64,000 bases of DNA from Pseudomonadota bacterium (GCA_018242295.1 JAFECE010000011.1:496001-560000); one strand, 5' to 3'. Shown: positions 25,994 to 35,917, numbered from the stretch's first letter. Program-made: numbers and translations. The notes: generated by a model not told the origin, from the letters alone.

Positions 25994-27331
25994 ATGAACG
26001 TAGCAGTTATGAAGACCAAGGCCGAGCAGGCCATCTCGGAGAGTTTCGAGGTGGCGGCCGCGAAGCTTCCCGGCAGCGCTGCTGTGCAGGCGCGCCGCGC
26101 GCAGGCCATTGGAGCCTTCAGCGGGCTCGGGCTTCCGCACCGGCGCATCGAAGAATGGAAATACACCGATCTTCGCGCAAACCTGAAAGAGGTGCTTCCG
26201 GCTGCCGTCGAAGACAAGACGCCGCTGACGATCGCCGAGCTTCTCGTTGCGCTCGGACCGCTGGCTCACGTCGATGCGCATCGCATTGTTTTCGTGAACG
26301 GCCATTATCGCGCAGGCTTGAGCGATACTTCCGATGCGGCAGGGTTGATGACCTCGACAATCGCAAAGGCGCTGCAGTCCGCTTCCGAAGAGGCTGTTGC
26401 CCGCTTGGCTTCTACGCCGGAGGGCGGAGATGCGGTCGAGGCGCTCAACACGGCTTTCATGACGGATGGCGCCATCGTCGAGGTTGCCAAGGGCGCTTCG
26501 GTCAACAGGCCGCTTCTCATGATCTTCGTTCGTGCCGGGTCGGACGCGAATGCGGTTACGGTCCGCAATCTGATAAACGCCGGCGAGGGCGCGAGCGCGA
26601 CGATCATCGAAGCCGACGTTGTGCTGCCGGGCGCCGTGCGCGATACGCATCTCAACACCCTGACCGAGGTGTCCGTCGGCAAGGGCGCGACGCTCAATCA
26701 TGTCAAGGTGGCTGTCGATGAAGGCAAGTCGCTGCATCTTTCGAATTGGGAGGTGCGGCTCGCGGCGGATGCGAACTACAGCGGCTTCCAGTTCTCGTCG
26801 GGTCTCGGTTTTGCCCGTAACGGCATCAACGTTCTGTTCGATGGCGAAGGTAGCAAGCTCGACCTTTCAGGCGCGTATCTCGCGCGTCATTCGGAACATG
26901 TCGATACGACGCTCGTCGTCGATCATGCGGTGCCGCATTGTGAAAGCCGGGAACTCTTCAAGGGCGTGCTCGACGGCCATGGCCGCGGCGTGTTCCAAGG
27001 CAAGATCATCGTTCGGCCCGACGCGCAGAAGACCGACGGCAAGCAGATGTCGCAAGCATTGATGCTGTCGGAAGATGCCGAGTTCGATTCGAAGCCAGAA
27101 CTCGAGATCTATGCGGACGATGTCGTTTGTGGTCACGGCACGACGAGTGCGGAGCTCGATCCCGATCTGCTCTTCTACTGCCGTTCGCGCGGAATTCCTG
27201 AAAAGGAAGCTCGCGCGTTGATGATCGAATCGTTCATTGGTGAGGCGCTCGACAAGGTCGAGCACGAGGGGCTGAGAGAGGCGCTCGCATCGTACGCGAT
27301 GCAGTGGCTTGGCCGCTCACGGCGCGGATAG
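25994..27331 (+). CDS. sufD: Fe-S cluster assembly protein SufD
   Basis: 445 residues from ATG 25994; an upstream GTG at 25988 overlapping the sufC stop is the alternative. The N-terminal part (GLPHRRIEEWKYTDLRANLK) and the C-terminal beta-helix part (HSEHVDTTLVVDHAVPHCES, FQGKIIVRPDAQKTDGKQMS and the final CGHGTTSAELDPDLLFYCRS) are diagnostic. It is a paralogue and partner of SufB in the SufBC2D complex. Neighbours are sufC and sufS in the usual alphaproteobacterial order. Confidence 0.97.
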   Translation: MNVAVMKTKAEQAISESFEVAAAKLPGSAAVQARRAQAIGAFSGLGLPHRRIEEWKYTDLRANLKEVLPAAVEDKTPLTIAELLVALGPLAHVDAHRIVFVNGHYRAGLSDTSDAAGLMTSTIAKALQSASEEAVARLASTPEGGDAVEALNTAFMTDGAIVEVAKGASVNRPLLMIFVRAGSDANAVTVRNLINAGEGASATIIEADVVLPGAVRDTHLNTLTEVSVGKGATLNHVKVAVDEGKSLHLSNWEVRLAADANYSGFQFSSGLGFARNGINVLFDGEGSKLDLSGAYLARHSEHVDTTLVVDHAVPHCESRELFKGVLDGHGRGVFQGKIIVRPDAQKTDGKQMSQALMLSEDAEFDSKPELEIYADDVVCGHGTTSAELDPDLLFYCRSRGIPEKEARALMIESFIGEALDKVEHEGLREALASYAMQWLGRSRRG

Positions 27332-27335
27332 GCAC

Positions 27336-28619
27336 ATGGGACGCGAAACGTCGATCGATGTAGCGAGAAGCACGGCTTCGCAGGCCGGCCTGACCGGCGC
27401 GCCCTACGATGTCGAGCGCATTCGCGCGGATTTTCCGATCCTCTTTCGCGAGGTGAACGATCGTCCGCTCGTCTATCTCGACAACGGGGCGTCGGCGCAG
27501 AAGCCGCTCTCCGTCATCGAGGCGATGGATCACGCCTATCGTTTCGAATACGCGAACGTGCATCGCGGGCTGCATTACCTGTCGAACACCGCGACGGAGC
27601 ATTATGAAGCGGCGCGCGAAACGGTTCGCCGTTTTCTCAATGCCGAGCATCAGGACGAGATCATTTTCACGCGCAATGCGACGAGCGCCATCAATCTCGT
27701 TGCGCGGTCGTACGGGGAACCCCGGATCGACAAAGGCGACGAGATCCTCGTCACGATCATGGAGCACCACGCGAACATCGTGCCGTGGCACTTCCTGCGT
27801 GAGCGGAAGGGGGCCGTTCTGAAGTGGGCGCCGATGACAGACAGTGGCGAGTTGATGCTCGACAAGCTCGAAAGCCTGATCACGAAACGCACGAAGATCG
27901 TCGCCGTTACGCACATGTCGAACGTGCTCGGCACGATCAATCCGGTGAAGGAGATCATTCGGATTGCGCATGCGAAAGGCGTTCCGGTGCTTATCGACGG
28001 TAGCCAGGCGGCCGTTCATATGGGCGTCGACGTTCGAGATCTCGATGCCGATTTCTACGTCTTCACGGGCCACAAGACTTACGGGCCTTCGGGCATTGGC
28101 GTGCTCTACGCGAAGCGGCAGCATCTCGCCGCCATGCCACCTTACGAGGGCGGCGGCGATATGATCGAGCACGTTACGCTCGACAACATAACGTACAATC
28201 AGCCGCCGCACCGGTTCGAAGCCGGCACTCCGGCCATTGTTGAAGCGATCGGTCTCGGGGCCGCGCTCAACTACATGATGCAGATCGGCCGCGAAAAAAT
28301 CGCGCGTTACGAAGCGGAGCTTGGCTCCTATGCTGCGGAGCGCCTTGATGCATTGCCGTGGCTGAAGCTTTACGGGACGGCTCCCGGAAAGGGCGCGATC
28401 TTTTCGTTCACGATCGATGGCCTCCATCCGCATGACGTTTCGACGATCATCGACCGATCGGGAGTGGCAATCCGGGCCGGCCATCACTGTGCACAGCCGC
28501 TAATGGAGCGCCTCGGGGTGTCGGCAACCTGCCGTGCCTCTTTCGCGTTGTACAACACAAAGGCCGAGGCTGACGCGCTCGTTACCGCGCTCACCAAGGC
28601 GCATGACCTTTTCGCTTAA
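27336..28619 (+). CDS. sufS: Cysteine desulfurase SufS
   Basis: 427 residues from ATG 27336, 4 bp after sufD. Type II desulfurase: YLDNGASAQKPLSVIEAMD, PLP lysine in FTGHKTYGPSGIGVLY, and the catalytic cysteine in RAGHHCAQPLMERLGV, about 60 residues from the C-terminus. It removes sulfur from cysteine and normally needs SufE or SufU; neither is in the window. The operon therefore encodes two desulfurases, this one and the NifS-type domain fused to IscR. Confidence 0.97.
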   Translation: MGRETSIDVARSTASQAGLTGAPYDVERIRADFPILFREVNDRPLVYLDNGASAQKPLSVIEAMDHAYRFEYANVHRGLHYLSNTATEHYEAARETVRRFLNAEHQDEIIFTRNATSAINLVARSYGEPRIDKGDEILVTIMEHHANIVPWHFLRERKGAVLKWAPMTDSGELMLDKLESLITKRTKIVAVTHMSNVLGTINPVKEIIRIAHAKGVPVLIDGSQAAVHMGVDVRDLDADFYVFTGHKTYGPSGIGVLYAKRQHLAAMPPYEGGGDMIEHVTLDNITYNQPPHRFEAGTPAIVEAIGLGAALNYMMQIGREKIARYEAELGSYAAERLDALPWLKLYGTAPGKGAIFSFTIDGLHPHDVSTIIDRSGVAIRAGHHCAQPLMERLGVSATCRASFALYNTKAEADALVTALTKAHDLFA

Positions 28620-28630
28620 GGAGCTTCCGC

Positions 28631-29125
28631 ATGGACGGGAAGCAGATCGATGACCGGGCGGCGTTGAAGCAGGCGGTTGAAGCGCTCGATGCGCCGCTGC
28701 CGACACCGCCGGACGGTGGCCTTGTGCCGGATCCCACGCTGGATTCCGGGCCGGAGATCGCGACGTCGTCAGAGCAAAGCAGCGGATCGGCATCCGCGAC
28801 GCAATTGCCGCCGGAAGAGATCGAGCGGCTGACAAATGATATCGTCGCCGCGCTGAAGACCGTTTACGATCCGGAAATCCCGGCTGACATCTACGAGCTC
28901 GGATTGATCTACAAGGTCGAGGTCGACGACGATCGCAACGTAGCGATTAACATGACCCTGACGGCGCCTGGCTGCCCGGTGGCAGGCGAAATGCCGATTT
29001 GGGTCGAGAATGCCGTTAATGCGGTTCCGGGCGTCGCGCAGACGAAGGTCTCTATCGTGTTCGATCCGCCTTGGGATCAAAGTCGCATGTCGGACGAGGC
29101 GCGCCTCGCCGTCGGCATGTTTTGA
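28631..29125 (+). CDS. sufT: DUF59/MIP18 family Fe-S assembly protein (SufT type)
   Basis: 164 residues with AAGGAG upstream of the ATG. Residues 1-60 are a variable Pro/Ser/Asp-rich extension. The C-terminal 100 residues are a DUF59 domain: DIVAALKTVYDPEIPADIYE, LGLIYKVEVDDD, and the conserved cysteine in LTAPGCPVAGEMP. DUF59 proteins help cluster maturation and transfer. It lies 11 bp after sufS and is a constant member of alphaproteobacterial suf operons. Confidence 0.9.
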   Translation: MDGKQIDDRAALKQAVEALDAPLPTPPDGGLVPDPTLDSGPEIATSSEQSSGSASATQLPPEEIERLTNDIVAALKTVYDPEIPADIYELGLIYKVEVDDDRNVAINMTLTAPGCPVAGEMPIWVENAVNAVPGVAQTKVSIVFDPPWDQSRMSDEARLAVGMF

Positions 29126-29200
29126 GGACACCCTCGCTTTTGGCGGACGAATTCCCATATACTGTGGCTGTTGCCACGACTCGAAGATACGGAGGCTCGC

Positions 29201-29587
29201 GTGCCCTCGCTTAGAATGATGCCAAAAGTCATGACGTTGACCGATGCCGCTGCGGCGCGCGTCGCGGCGCTCATCGCCCAGAAGCCTGGCGTCAAAGCCC
29301 TCAAGATCGGCGTGAAGAAGGGCGGCTGCGCGGGTATGGAATACACCATGACGTGGGCTGAAGAGATCGGGAAGTTCGACGAAGTCGTCGAAGACAAGGG
29401 CGCGGTCGTGCTGATCGATCCGGCGGCGATCATGTACCTGCTCGGCACCGAGATGGACTATAAGACCGACAAGCTTTCTTCGCAGTTCGTCTTCAACAAT
29501 CCGAACCAGAAAAGTGCGTGCGGGTGCGGCGAGAGCGTCAATCTCGAACCGGCAACGCCGCCGGGATTTGCTCCCGCAGAGGCCTGA
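29201..29587 (+). CDS. sufA: HesB/IscA-type Fe-S carrier (SufA)
   Basis: 128 residues from GTG 29201, which has GGAGG 7 bases upstream. The family cysteines are in KKGGCAGMEYTMTW and the C-terminal SACGCGES, i.e. C-x(n)-C-x-C. It acts as an A-type carrier that passes [2Fe-2S] or [4Fe-4S] clusters to apo-proteins. A conserved DPAAIMYLLGTEMDY precedes the C-terminal motif. Last gene of the suf operon. Confidence 0.93.
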   Translation: MPSLRMMPKVMTLTDAAAARVAALIAQKPGVKALKIGVKKGGCAGMEYTMTWAEEIGKFDEVVEDKGAVVLIDPAAIMYLLGTEMDYKTDKLSSQFVFNNPNQKSACGCGESVNLEPATPPGFAPAEA

Positions 29588-29610
29588 GCAGAACGCGGGC
29601 ATGACGGTTT

Positions 29611-30018
29611 ATGTCCGCCAATGATGAAATTCTGCAAATTCTGAAGGATGCGCTCGAGCACGCTGGTCCGGTTTCCGGGCGGCGCATGTTTGGCGGCGTC
29701 GGCGTTTATTTCGAGGGCATCTTCTTCGCCCTTATCGATGACGGTGCGATCTATCTCAAGACGTCTGAGACGACGCGGCCGCGGTTCGAGGCCGAGCGAT
29801 CGCGCGCGTTTTCGTACATGACGAAGAACGGCCGCGCGGAGTTGCATTCCTATTGGCTGCTTCCCGAGCGCCTGCTTGACGACGCGGAGGAGTTGCGAGA
29901 CTGGGCGTCCGCATCGGTTGCGGCGGCCAGGCAAGCTGCCTCGCAATCGAACCGAAAGGCCAAGCCGGCAGGCGTTGCCAGAACGGCGAAGCCTGCCGCC
30001 AAACCCAAGAGACGCTGA
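29611..30018 (+). CDS. TfoX/Sxy N-terminal domain protein
   Basis: 135 residues. Residues 5-100 form a TfoX_N domain: VSGRRMFGGVGVYFEGIFFA, then LIDDGAIYLKTSE and SYWLLPERLLDDAEEL. The C-terminal 35 residues are a Lys/Ala/Pro-rich basic tail (ARTAKPAAKPKRR). In gammaproteobacteria TfoX/Sxy activates competence genes, but stand-alone TfoX_N proteins in Alphaproteobacteria have no established role. It starts 23 bp after sufA, so it may be transcribed with the suf operon. It converges with the DEAD-box helicase gene. Confidence 0.88.
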   Translation: MSANDEILQILKDALEHAGPVSGRRMFGGVGVYFEGIFFALIDDGAIYLKTSETTRPRFEAERSRAFSYMTKNGRAELHSYWLLPERLLDDAEELRDWASASVAAARQAASQSNRKAKPAGVARTAKPAAKPKRR

Positions 30019-30038
30019 GCCCCGCTTTGGCGTTGGGC

Positions 30039-31751
30039 TTAGCCGCGTCCCGGGACTTTCAGCGGACGAGACGGCTTGCGCATGAACGCGGGGACGTTCT
30101 CGGCAAAGCCCAATCGCTCGTCGGCCTTGTGTGGCTGCTGTTTGCGCGGAGCTTCCTTTGGCGCTTCGCGCCTTTCAGGCCGGTCGTGACGGGCTGTCCG
30201 CTGGGCGGATGCGGGCTCGTCGGTCCAGGCGTCGCGCGCCGGAACCGGTCGCGGACGCTGAGGTTGCCGCGCGTTTTCTGAGGACCGCTTCGGCTGCTCG
30301 GCGTACTCGGGTTGCGGCGTTCTTTCGGGGCGGGGTGCGCGTCTGCGCTCGTGATGGGGATGCTCGGCCGCCTCGGTGTGATGCTGATCGGGCTGAGGGG
30401 CCTTATGTTCCGGCTGACGATGCCGTCGTTCGGGTTGCTGCGCGCCCTGTTCGGCCGGCCGGCTCGCGTGCTGGGAGGAACGGGCGTGATGTTCCCCGGT
30501 GCGACCGCCGCGCTGCGAGCCGTGCGATTGACGACGCGATTTGTCGGAGCCTGAGCTTTGTCCGCGTCCACCGCGTCCGCGGCGGCGTTTGCCGGCACTT
30601 GCGAAATCCTCTTCGGTCGGAGGATCGCCAAGCCATACCGGTGCTTCGGCCGTTACTTTCTCGATGTCCTTGCAGAGCTTCAGGTCGTCGGGGCTAACGA
30701 GCGAGATGGCGTGTCCCTCGTGCCCGGCGCGGCCCGTTCGGCCGATGCGGTGGACGTAGTCGTCGGCGGCCCACGGCAAGTCGAAATTGAAGACGTGGGA
30801 GACTTCCGGAATATCGAGCCCGCGCGCCGCGACGTCGGACGCCGCGAGGAGCATGATTTCGCCAGCACGGAACTTGTCGAGCGTTTCCATGCGGCTTGCC
30901 TGGTCCATGTCGCCATGAAGCGCGCCGGCGTTGAAGCCGTGCTTCGTCAGCGATTTATGAAGGACGGCGACATCGCGCTTCCGGTTGCAGAAAATGATGG
31001 CGTTCTTGACGTTGTTGCCACGGATCAGGTCGCGAAGGACTTCCCGCTTCGCCCAGTCTTCGCCGTTCGGGCAATAGACGAAATTCTGCGTGATGGTCTT
31101 CGCGGTCGTCGCAGGTTTGGCGACTTCGATACGCTCGGGGTTGTTCAGAAACTGATTGACGAGGCGCGTGATCTCCGGCGGCATCGTCGCCGAGAAAAAC
31201 AGCGTCTGCCGTCGCGGCGGCAGCAGCTTGCAGATCTTCTCGATGTCCGGAATGAAGCCCATGTCGAGCATGCGGTCGGCTTCGTCGATGACGAGGATTT
31301 CGACGCCCATCAGCATGACGCGGCCGCGCCCGAAATGATCGAGCAGGCGGCCCGGGGTCGCGATCAGAACGTCGACGCCGCGGTCGAGCTTCTTCACCTG
31401 GTCGTCCATCGAGACGCCGCCGATGAGGAGCGCAACCTGCAGCTTGTGATTGACGCCGTATTTTTCGAAGCTCTGCGCCACCTGGGCGGCAAGCTCTCGT
31501 GTCGGGGCGAGGATCAGTGAACGCGGCATTCGCGCCCGTGCGCGGCCCGTTTCGAGGCGCGTAATCATCGGGAGGACGAACGATGCCGTTTTGCCGGTGC
31601 CCGTCTGGGCAATGCCGAGCACGTCTCTGCCGGTAACGGCGACCGGAATGGCGGCGGCTTGAATCGGGGTGGGGTTGACGTAACCCGCAGCCGTAATGGC
31701 TGCTTGAACCTTGGGCGATAGCCCGAGGTCAGCGAACGTCTTGGTTTCCAA
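30039..31751 (-). CDS. DEAD-box RNA helicase, RhlE type
   Basis: 570 residues. All helicase motifs are present: FADLGLSPKVQAAI with the Q motif, AQTGTGKT, PTRELAAQ, TPGRLLDH, VIDEADRMLD, SATMP, and HRIGRTGRAG in domain 2. Residues beyond 385 are a disordered tail of about 185 residues rich in Arg, His, Gln and Pro, starting KRRRGRGGRGQSSG, with many HH and PQPER-like units. The end (FAENVPAFMRKPSRPLKVPG) looks conserved and may be a binding motif. It remodels RNA, probably ribosome precursors or cold-stress mRNAs. Confidence 0.95.
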   Translation of the reverse strand: METKTFADLGLSPKVQAAITAAGYVNPTPIQAAAIPVAVTGRDVLGIAQTGTGKTASFVLPMITRLETGRARARMPRSLILAPTRELAAQVAQSFEKYGVNHKLQVALLIGGVSMDDQVKKLDRGVDVLIATPGRLLDHFGRGRVMLMGVEILVIDEADRMLDMGFIPDIEKICKLLPPRRQTLFFSATMPPEITRLVNQFLNNPERIEVAKPATTAKTITQNFVYCPNGEDWAKREVLRDLIRGNNVKNAIIFCNRKRDVAVLHKSLTKHGFNAGALHGDMDQASRMETLDKFRAGEIMLLAASDVAARGLDIPEVSHVFNFDLPWAADDYVHRIGRTGRAGHEGHAISLVSPDDLKLCKDIEKVTAEAPVWLGDPPTEEDFASAGKRRRGRGGRGQSSGSDKSRRQSHGSQRGGRTGEHHARSSQHASRPAEQGAQQPERRHRQPEHKAPQPDQHHTEAAEHPHHERRRAPRPERTPQPEYAEQPKRSSENARQPQRPRPVPARDAWTDEPASAQRTARHDRPERREAPKEAPRKQQPHKADERLGFAENVPAFMRKPSRPLKVPGRG

Positions 31752-32424
31752 AAGCAGGTATCTCCATCTGCACAGCTCGGATGGTCCGGCGCACTTCAGG
31801 CGTCAGACAGTCTTTCGAGAGCGCAGGGGGCGGGTGCCGAAAGGACCTAAGCCGAATAGGAGTGCGGATCAAAAAGCATTAAAAAATGCGCAAATCGATC
31901 CCCTGCGCTCCGGCACGCTCGGGTGCTCGCATACATCCCGAGGAAGCGCAAGGGAAACTCGCCGGTTTTGGGTGGTGAGCCCGCGAGGTTGTGTCACAGG
32001 GATGTATGTAGGCACCAAAATGGGGCCATTCGACTACGTACTGGCGAAATGACCAGCTTCGAGCATGGGAACGATGCATTAGGGTTGGTTCGTCGTTAAT
32101 GCTATGGCGCGGGAACTCCTTATGAGATCTGCGTTTTCTCCGGCAGATAGAAGCATCGACGAGTGGGCTGAAGCATCTTTTCAGCGCCCGCAAGGCAGAT
32201 TCAAAACAACAGCCCAAATGCAAAATGAACGGTCATAATCTTATCGCCCATATTTGTAGTATGTTCGCGTAGAGTTTCTGTTCGATATTCAAAGCCGTAA
32301 ACTATGCCGGCGGGCGGCGTTGAGCCCCGAACAGAATACATCGGTTGGTCATTTTGTAAGCCGAGTTCCCCGAAGAAGAGGGGGGGCGATCGCTTATCTT
32401 CGTTGAATTCGCAAGGATCGATTG
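31752..32424. other. 673-bp intergenic region with a long-range inverted repeat
   Basis: No gene is supported between the divergent helicase and desaturase genes. It contains GCATTAAAAAATGC near 31876 and a perfect 10+10 inverted repeat, CATACATCCC at 31930-31939 and GGGATGTATG at 31999-32008, enclosing about 59 GC-rich bases. The latter could be part of a structured leader of the helicase mRNA (minus strand), as is common for cold-inducible DEAD-box genes, or an operator pair. The rest is AT-richer and appears promoter-like for both genes. Confidence 0.5.
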
Positions 32425-33846
32425 ATGACTTTGAATGCTGGTTCTGCATTGGGCGCCGCGGGCCTTGCTGCGCGCGAAAATGCTGGGGTAAGCGAGCCGG
32501 CTAAGGGCGCAGATCGTCCGAGGGGCGTTCGCCGCGCCGATGCAATCCGTGAACTCAAGAAACGGGATAATTACACCAATTTTCGCCATATCGCGTTTGT
32601 CTACCTCGTTATCGCGGCATCGATTGGTTTGACGATTTGGAGCTACGGCGCGGTCTCGGAGACGGGTCTCGGGTGGTGGTGGAACATCCCCATGACGCTT
32701 TTGTGCATCGCCGCGGTTGGCGCATCGCAGCACCAGTTCGGTGGCGTCATTCATGAGGGGACGCACTTCATCCTCTTCGAAAATAAGATGCTGAATGAAC
32801 TGGTGTCCGATTGGCTCGGTGGGTTTCCGATCTATACGTCGACGTTTCAATACCGGCTGCACCATCTTGCGCATCACCAGTTCATCAACGATCCGCTTCG
32901 CGATCCCGATTGGGCGCAGCTCAATGAAAGCGGTCACGATCTCGACTTCCCGATCACTCACTTCGAGATGCTGAAGGAACTCGGGAAGCAGCTCTGGCTG
33001 CCGAACCTCTTCCGCTACATGATCGTGCGTGCTCGCTACAGTGCTCTTGGCACGGACAACAATCCGTACATGGACCGTGAGCGTAAGGGCGAGCGGCTAC
33101 CGACGCTGATGGGCGTCATTTACGCCGTGACGGCGCCCGCCACCGCGATCACACTCATCAAGATGGGGCATGGCGCGTGGTCCTTTGCGGCGCTTGGTGT
33201 GACGACTGCCGCGGCTGTCGCGTATTTCTATTTTCTCGATGAGAAGAAGCTGCCGCATGCGCACGTCGAGACGGTGATCTCACATCGTACCACGAACATC
33301 AGCCGTGTCGTCTATATGGCGATCCTCTACTTCGCTCTCACGGGGATCGAAGTCGCGGGCTGGGGTCATGCGTGGGCGTACTTCGGTCTGCTTTGGATTC
33401 TGCCTCTGTTTACGGCGTTCCCGCTATTCATGATCATGCGCCAGTGGGTGCAGCACGGAAATGCCGATCGCGGACGTTACACGAACACCCGGGTGTTTCT
33501 CGTCAACCCGTTCATTCGTTACGCGGTCTTTCCTTTCGGCATGGATTATCACCTTCCGCACCACGTCTTCGCCTCTGTGCCGCATTACAAGCTCAAGGGC
33601 TTGCACGAGCTGCTGCTGCAGGACCCGGAGTACAAAGAAAAAGGCATTGTGGTTGAAGGCTACTTCAACTCGCCGCATGGCACGGTCGAGGATCGCAATC
33701 CGACCGTCATCGAGGTGCTCGGCGAGAAATACGCGCCGAAGCCGGACGGTGACGTCTACGTCGATACCAACTCGCTCGAGTATGCCGAGGTTCGCGATCC
33801 CGACGCGATCGCGCGGGAAAATGCAGCGTCGGTTCGGGGCGAATAA
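32425..33846 (+). CDS. Membrane fatty acid desaturase
   Basis: 473 residues from ATG 32425. Integral membrane di-iron desaturase: histidine boxes HEGTH, HHLAHH and, near residue 380, YHLPHH. Several membrane helices lie between (YLVIAASIGLTIWSYGA, PTLMGVIYAVTAPATAITL and others). The first 45 residues are polar and non-conserved. Substrate and regioselectivity cannot be read from the sequence. The arrangement fits the broad fatty-acid desaturase/beta-carotene hydroxylase group (PF00487). The gene is monocistronic with its own terminator. Confidence 0.9.
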   Translation: MTLNAGSALGAAGLAARENAGVSEPAKGADRPRGVRRADAIRELKKRDNYTNFRHIAFVYLVIAASIGLTIWSYGAVSETGLGWWWNIPMTLLCIAAVGASQHQFGGVIHEGTHFILFENKMLNELVSDWLGGFPIYTSTFQYRLHHLAHHQFINDPLRDPDWAQLNESGHDLDFPITHFEMLKELGKQLWLPNLFRYMIVRARYSALGTDNNPYMDRERKGERLPTLMGVIYAVTAPATAITLIKMGHGAWSFAALGVTTAAAVAYFYFLDEKKLPHAHVETVISHRTTNISRVVYMAILYFALTGIEVAGWGHAWAYFGLLWILPLFTAFPLFMIMRQWVQHGNADRGRYTNTRVFLVNPFIRYAVFPFGMDYHLPHHVFASVPHYKLKGLHELLLQDPEYKEKGIVVEGYFNSPHGTVEDRNPTVIEVLGEKYAPKPDGDVYVDTNSLEYAEVRDPDAIARENAASVRGE

Positions 33847-33857
33847 TCTCCGGCAAT

Positions 33858-33888
33858 AAAAAAGGGAGCGCAAACTGCTCCCTTTTTT
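33858..33888. terminator. Strong bidirectional terminator
   Basis: AAAAAAGGGAGC, a 7-base loop, GCTCCCTTTTTT: a 12-bp stem flanked by A and T runs that works on both strands. It lies between the convergent desaturase and parE genes. Confidence 0.93.
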
Positions 33889-33910
33889 ATAACTCCGATT
33901 TGTGAACCGC

Positions 33911-35917
33911 TTAGATATCCAGGTCCTTCGCGAACGCCGCGTGTTCCTGGATGAAGCGGAAGCGCGCTTCGGGCTTGGAGCCCATGAGCGCGTTGACGAC
34001 ATCGGCCAATTCGCTGCGCTCGCCTTCGCCGAGGCCGACCTGCAGAAGCGTCCGCCGCTTCTTGTCCATCGTCGTCTCTTTGAGATCCTTGAAATCCATT
34101 TCGCCAAGGCCTTTGAAGCGCGTAACCTTCGGCTTCTTGCCTTTGAAATGGGTGGCGAGAAGCTCGTCGCGATGGGCTTCGTTGCGCGCGTAGGCGACGT
34201 CGCTCTTGTCCGCGATCTTGTAGAGCGGCGGGACGGCTAGGAAAAGATGGCCGTTTTCGACGAGTTCCGGCGTCTCCTGATAAAAGAACGTGATCAGCAG
34301 CGAGGCGATGTGCGCGCCGTCCACGTCGGCGTCCGTCATGATGATCACGCGCTCGTAGCGCAGGTCCTCGTCACGGTATTTCGTACCGGTGCCGACGCCC
34401 AATGCCTGAATGAGATCGGCGAGCAGCTGGTTCTGCGAAAGCTTCGCGGATGAGGCGTTGGCGACGTTCAGGATCTTACCGCGCAGGGGCAGCACCGCTT
34501 GCGTTTCGCGATCGCGTGCACTCTTGGCGCTGCCGCCGGCCGAGTCACCTTCGACGATGAAGATCTCGGTGCCAGCGGCCTGCTGAATCGAGCAGTCTGC
34601 AAGCTTGCCAGGAAGGCGCAATTTGCGCGTGGCGGACTGACGGCCGACTTCCTTCTCGCGGCGGCGCTTCAGGCGCTCTTCGGACTGATCGATTGTCCAT
34701 TCGAGGAGTTTGGTCGCCTGTTGCGGACTATCGGCGAGCCAATGGTCGAAGGCGTCGCGGACGGCCGTTTCGACGATCTTCGTCGCTTCGGAGGTTGCGA
34801 GCTTGTCCTTCGTCTGGCCCTGGAATTCGGGCTCGCGGATGAAGACCGACAGCATGGATGCGGCCGTTCCCATCACGTCTTCCGAGGTGATCTGTATGGC
34901 CTTTTTGGCGCCGACGAGTTCGCCGTAGGCGCGAAGGCCTTTGTAGAGCGCCTGACGTAGTCCGTTCTCGTGCGTGCCGCCTTCCGGCGTCGGGATCGTG
35001 TTGCAGTACGAGGACGAGAAGCCGTCTTCGTTGGCGATCCAGGCCACCGCCCATTCGACCGAGCCGTGACCCTCATCTTTCTCAACCCGGCCAGAGAAGA
35101 TGTCCTTCGTGACCTGAATTTGGCCTTCGATCGACTCGGTCAGATAGTCGCTCAGACCGCCGGGGAAGTGGAAGGTCGCCTCGGGAGGCGTATCGTCCTT
35201 GATGAGCTCGGGTGCGCATTTCCAGCGGATCTCGACGCCGCCGAAGAGGTAGGCCTTTGAACGGGCCATCTTCATCAGACGGGCAGGTTTGAAAGCACAG
35301 CCCTTGCCGAAGATCTTCTCATCCGGTTTGAAGCGCGTTTTCGTGCCCCGCCGGTTCATGATCGAGCCGAGCTTTTCGAGCTTGGTTTGCGGTTCGCCGC
35401 GCGAGAAGACCATCCGGTAGAGCTGCTGGTCGCGTGCCACCTGCACTTCGAGCGTTTCGGAGAGCGCGTTGACGACGGAGACGCCGACGCCGTGCAAGCC
35501 GCCCGACGTGTTGTAGGCTTTCGAGTCGAACTTGCCGCCGGCGTGCAGCACAGTCATCACGACTTCGAGCGCGCTCTTGTTCTTGTATTTCGGATGCGGG
35601 CCGACTGGGATACCGCGGCCGTTATCGGTGACGGTCAGAAAGCCGTCGGCCGCGAGTTCTACCTCGATCCACGTCGCGTGGCCCGCGACGGCCTCGTCCA
35701 TCGAGTTATCGATCACCTCGGCGAAGAGGTGATGCATGGCCTTTTCGTCGGTGCCGCCGATGTACATGCCCGGGCGGCGCCGGACGGGCTCCAGGCCTTC
35801 AAGCACTTCGATGTGATGCTCGCTGTAGCCAGTCTCGACGGGCTTGCGTGCACGCGACGATTTTTCAGTCATTTCGCTTTCAAATTCCGGAAAGAGGTCG
35901 GTTTGTGATCGGCTCAT
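33911..35917 (-). CDS. parE: DNA topoisomerase IV subunit B
   Basis: 668 residues. GHKL ATPase motifs [25 protein letters not shown] and [15 protein letters not shown], and the TOPRIM domain with [16 protein letters not shown] and [14 protein letters not shown]. The opening [20 protein letters not shown] and the DLI (residues 1-20) extension are typical of alphaproteobacterial ParE rather than GyrB, as is the absence of the GyrB-specific insertion. With ParC it decatenates sister chromosomes. Divergent from panC by 170 bp on the same strand order (panC lies upstream, also minus). Confidence 0.93.
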   Translation of the reverse strand: MSRSQTDLFPEFESEMTEKSSRARKPVETGYSEHHIEVLEGLEPVRRRPGMYIGGTDEKAMHHLFAEVIDNSMDEAVAGHATWIEVELAADGFLTVTDNGRGIPVGPHPKYKNKSALEVVMTVLHAGGKFDSKAYNTSGGLHGVGVSVVNALSETLEVQVARDQQLYRMVFSRGEPQTKLEKLGSIMNRRGTKTRFKPDEKIFGKGCAFKPARLMKMARSKAYLFGGVEIRWKCAPELIKDDTPPEATFHFPGGLSDYLTESIEGQIQVTKDIFSGRVEKDEGHGSVEWAVAWIANEDGFSSSYCNTIPTPEGGTHENGLRQALYKGLRAYGELVGAKKAIQITSEDVMGTAASMLSVFIREPEFQGQTKDKLATSEATKIVETAVRDAFDHWLADSPQQATKLLEWTIDQSEERLKRRREKEVGRQSATRKLRLPGKLADCSIQQAAGTEIFIVEGDSAGGSAKSARDRETQAVLPLRGKILNVANASSAKLSQNQLLADLIQALGVGTGTKYRDEDLRYERVIIMTDADVDGAHIASLLITFFYQETPELVENGHLFLAVPPLYKIADKSDVAYARNEAHRDELLATHFKGKKPKVTRFKGLGEMDFKDLKETTMDKKRRTLLQVGLGEGERSELADVVNALMGSKPEARFRFIQEHAAFAKDLDI

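Noticed and set aside
32201..32449. 82-residue minus-strand frame opposite the desaturase start
   Set aside because: It overlaps the real desaturase start and has no family or ribosome-binding site support.
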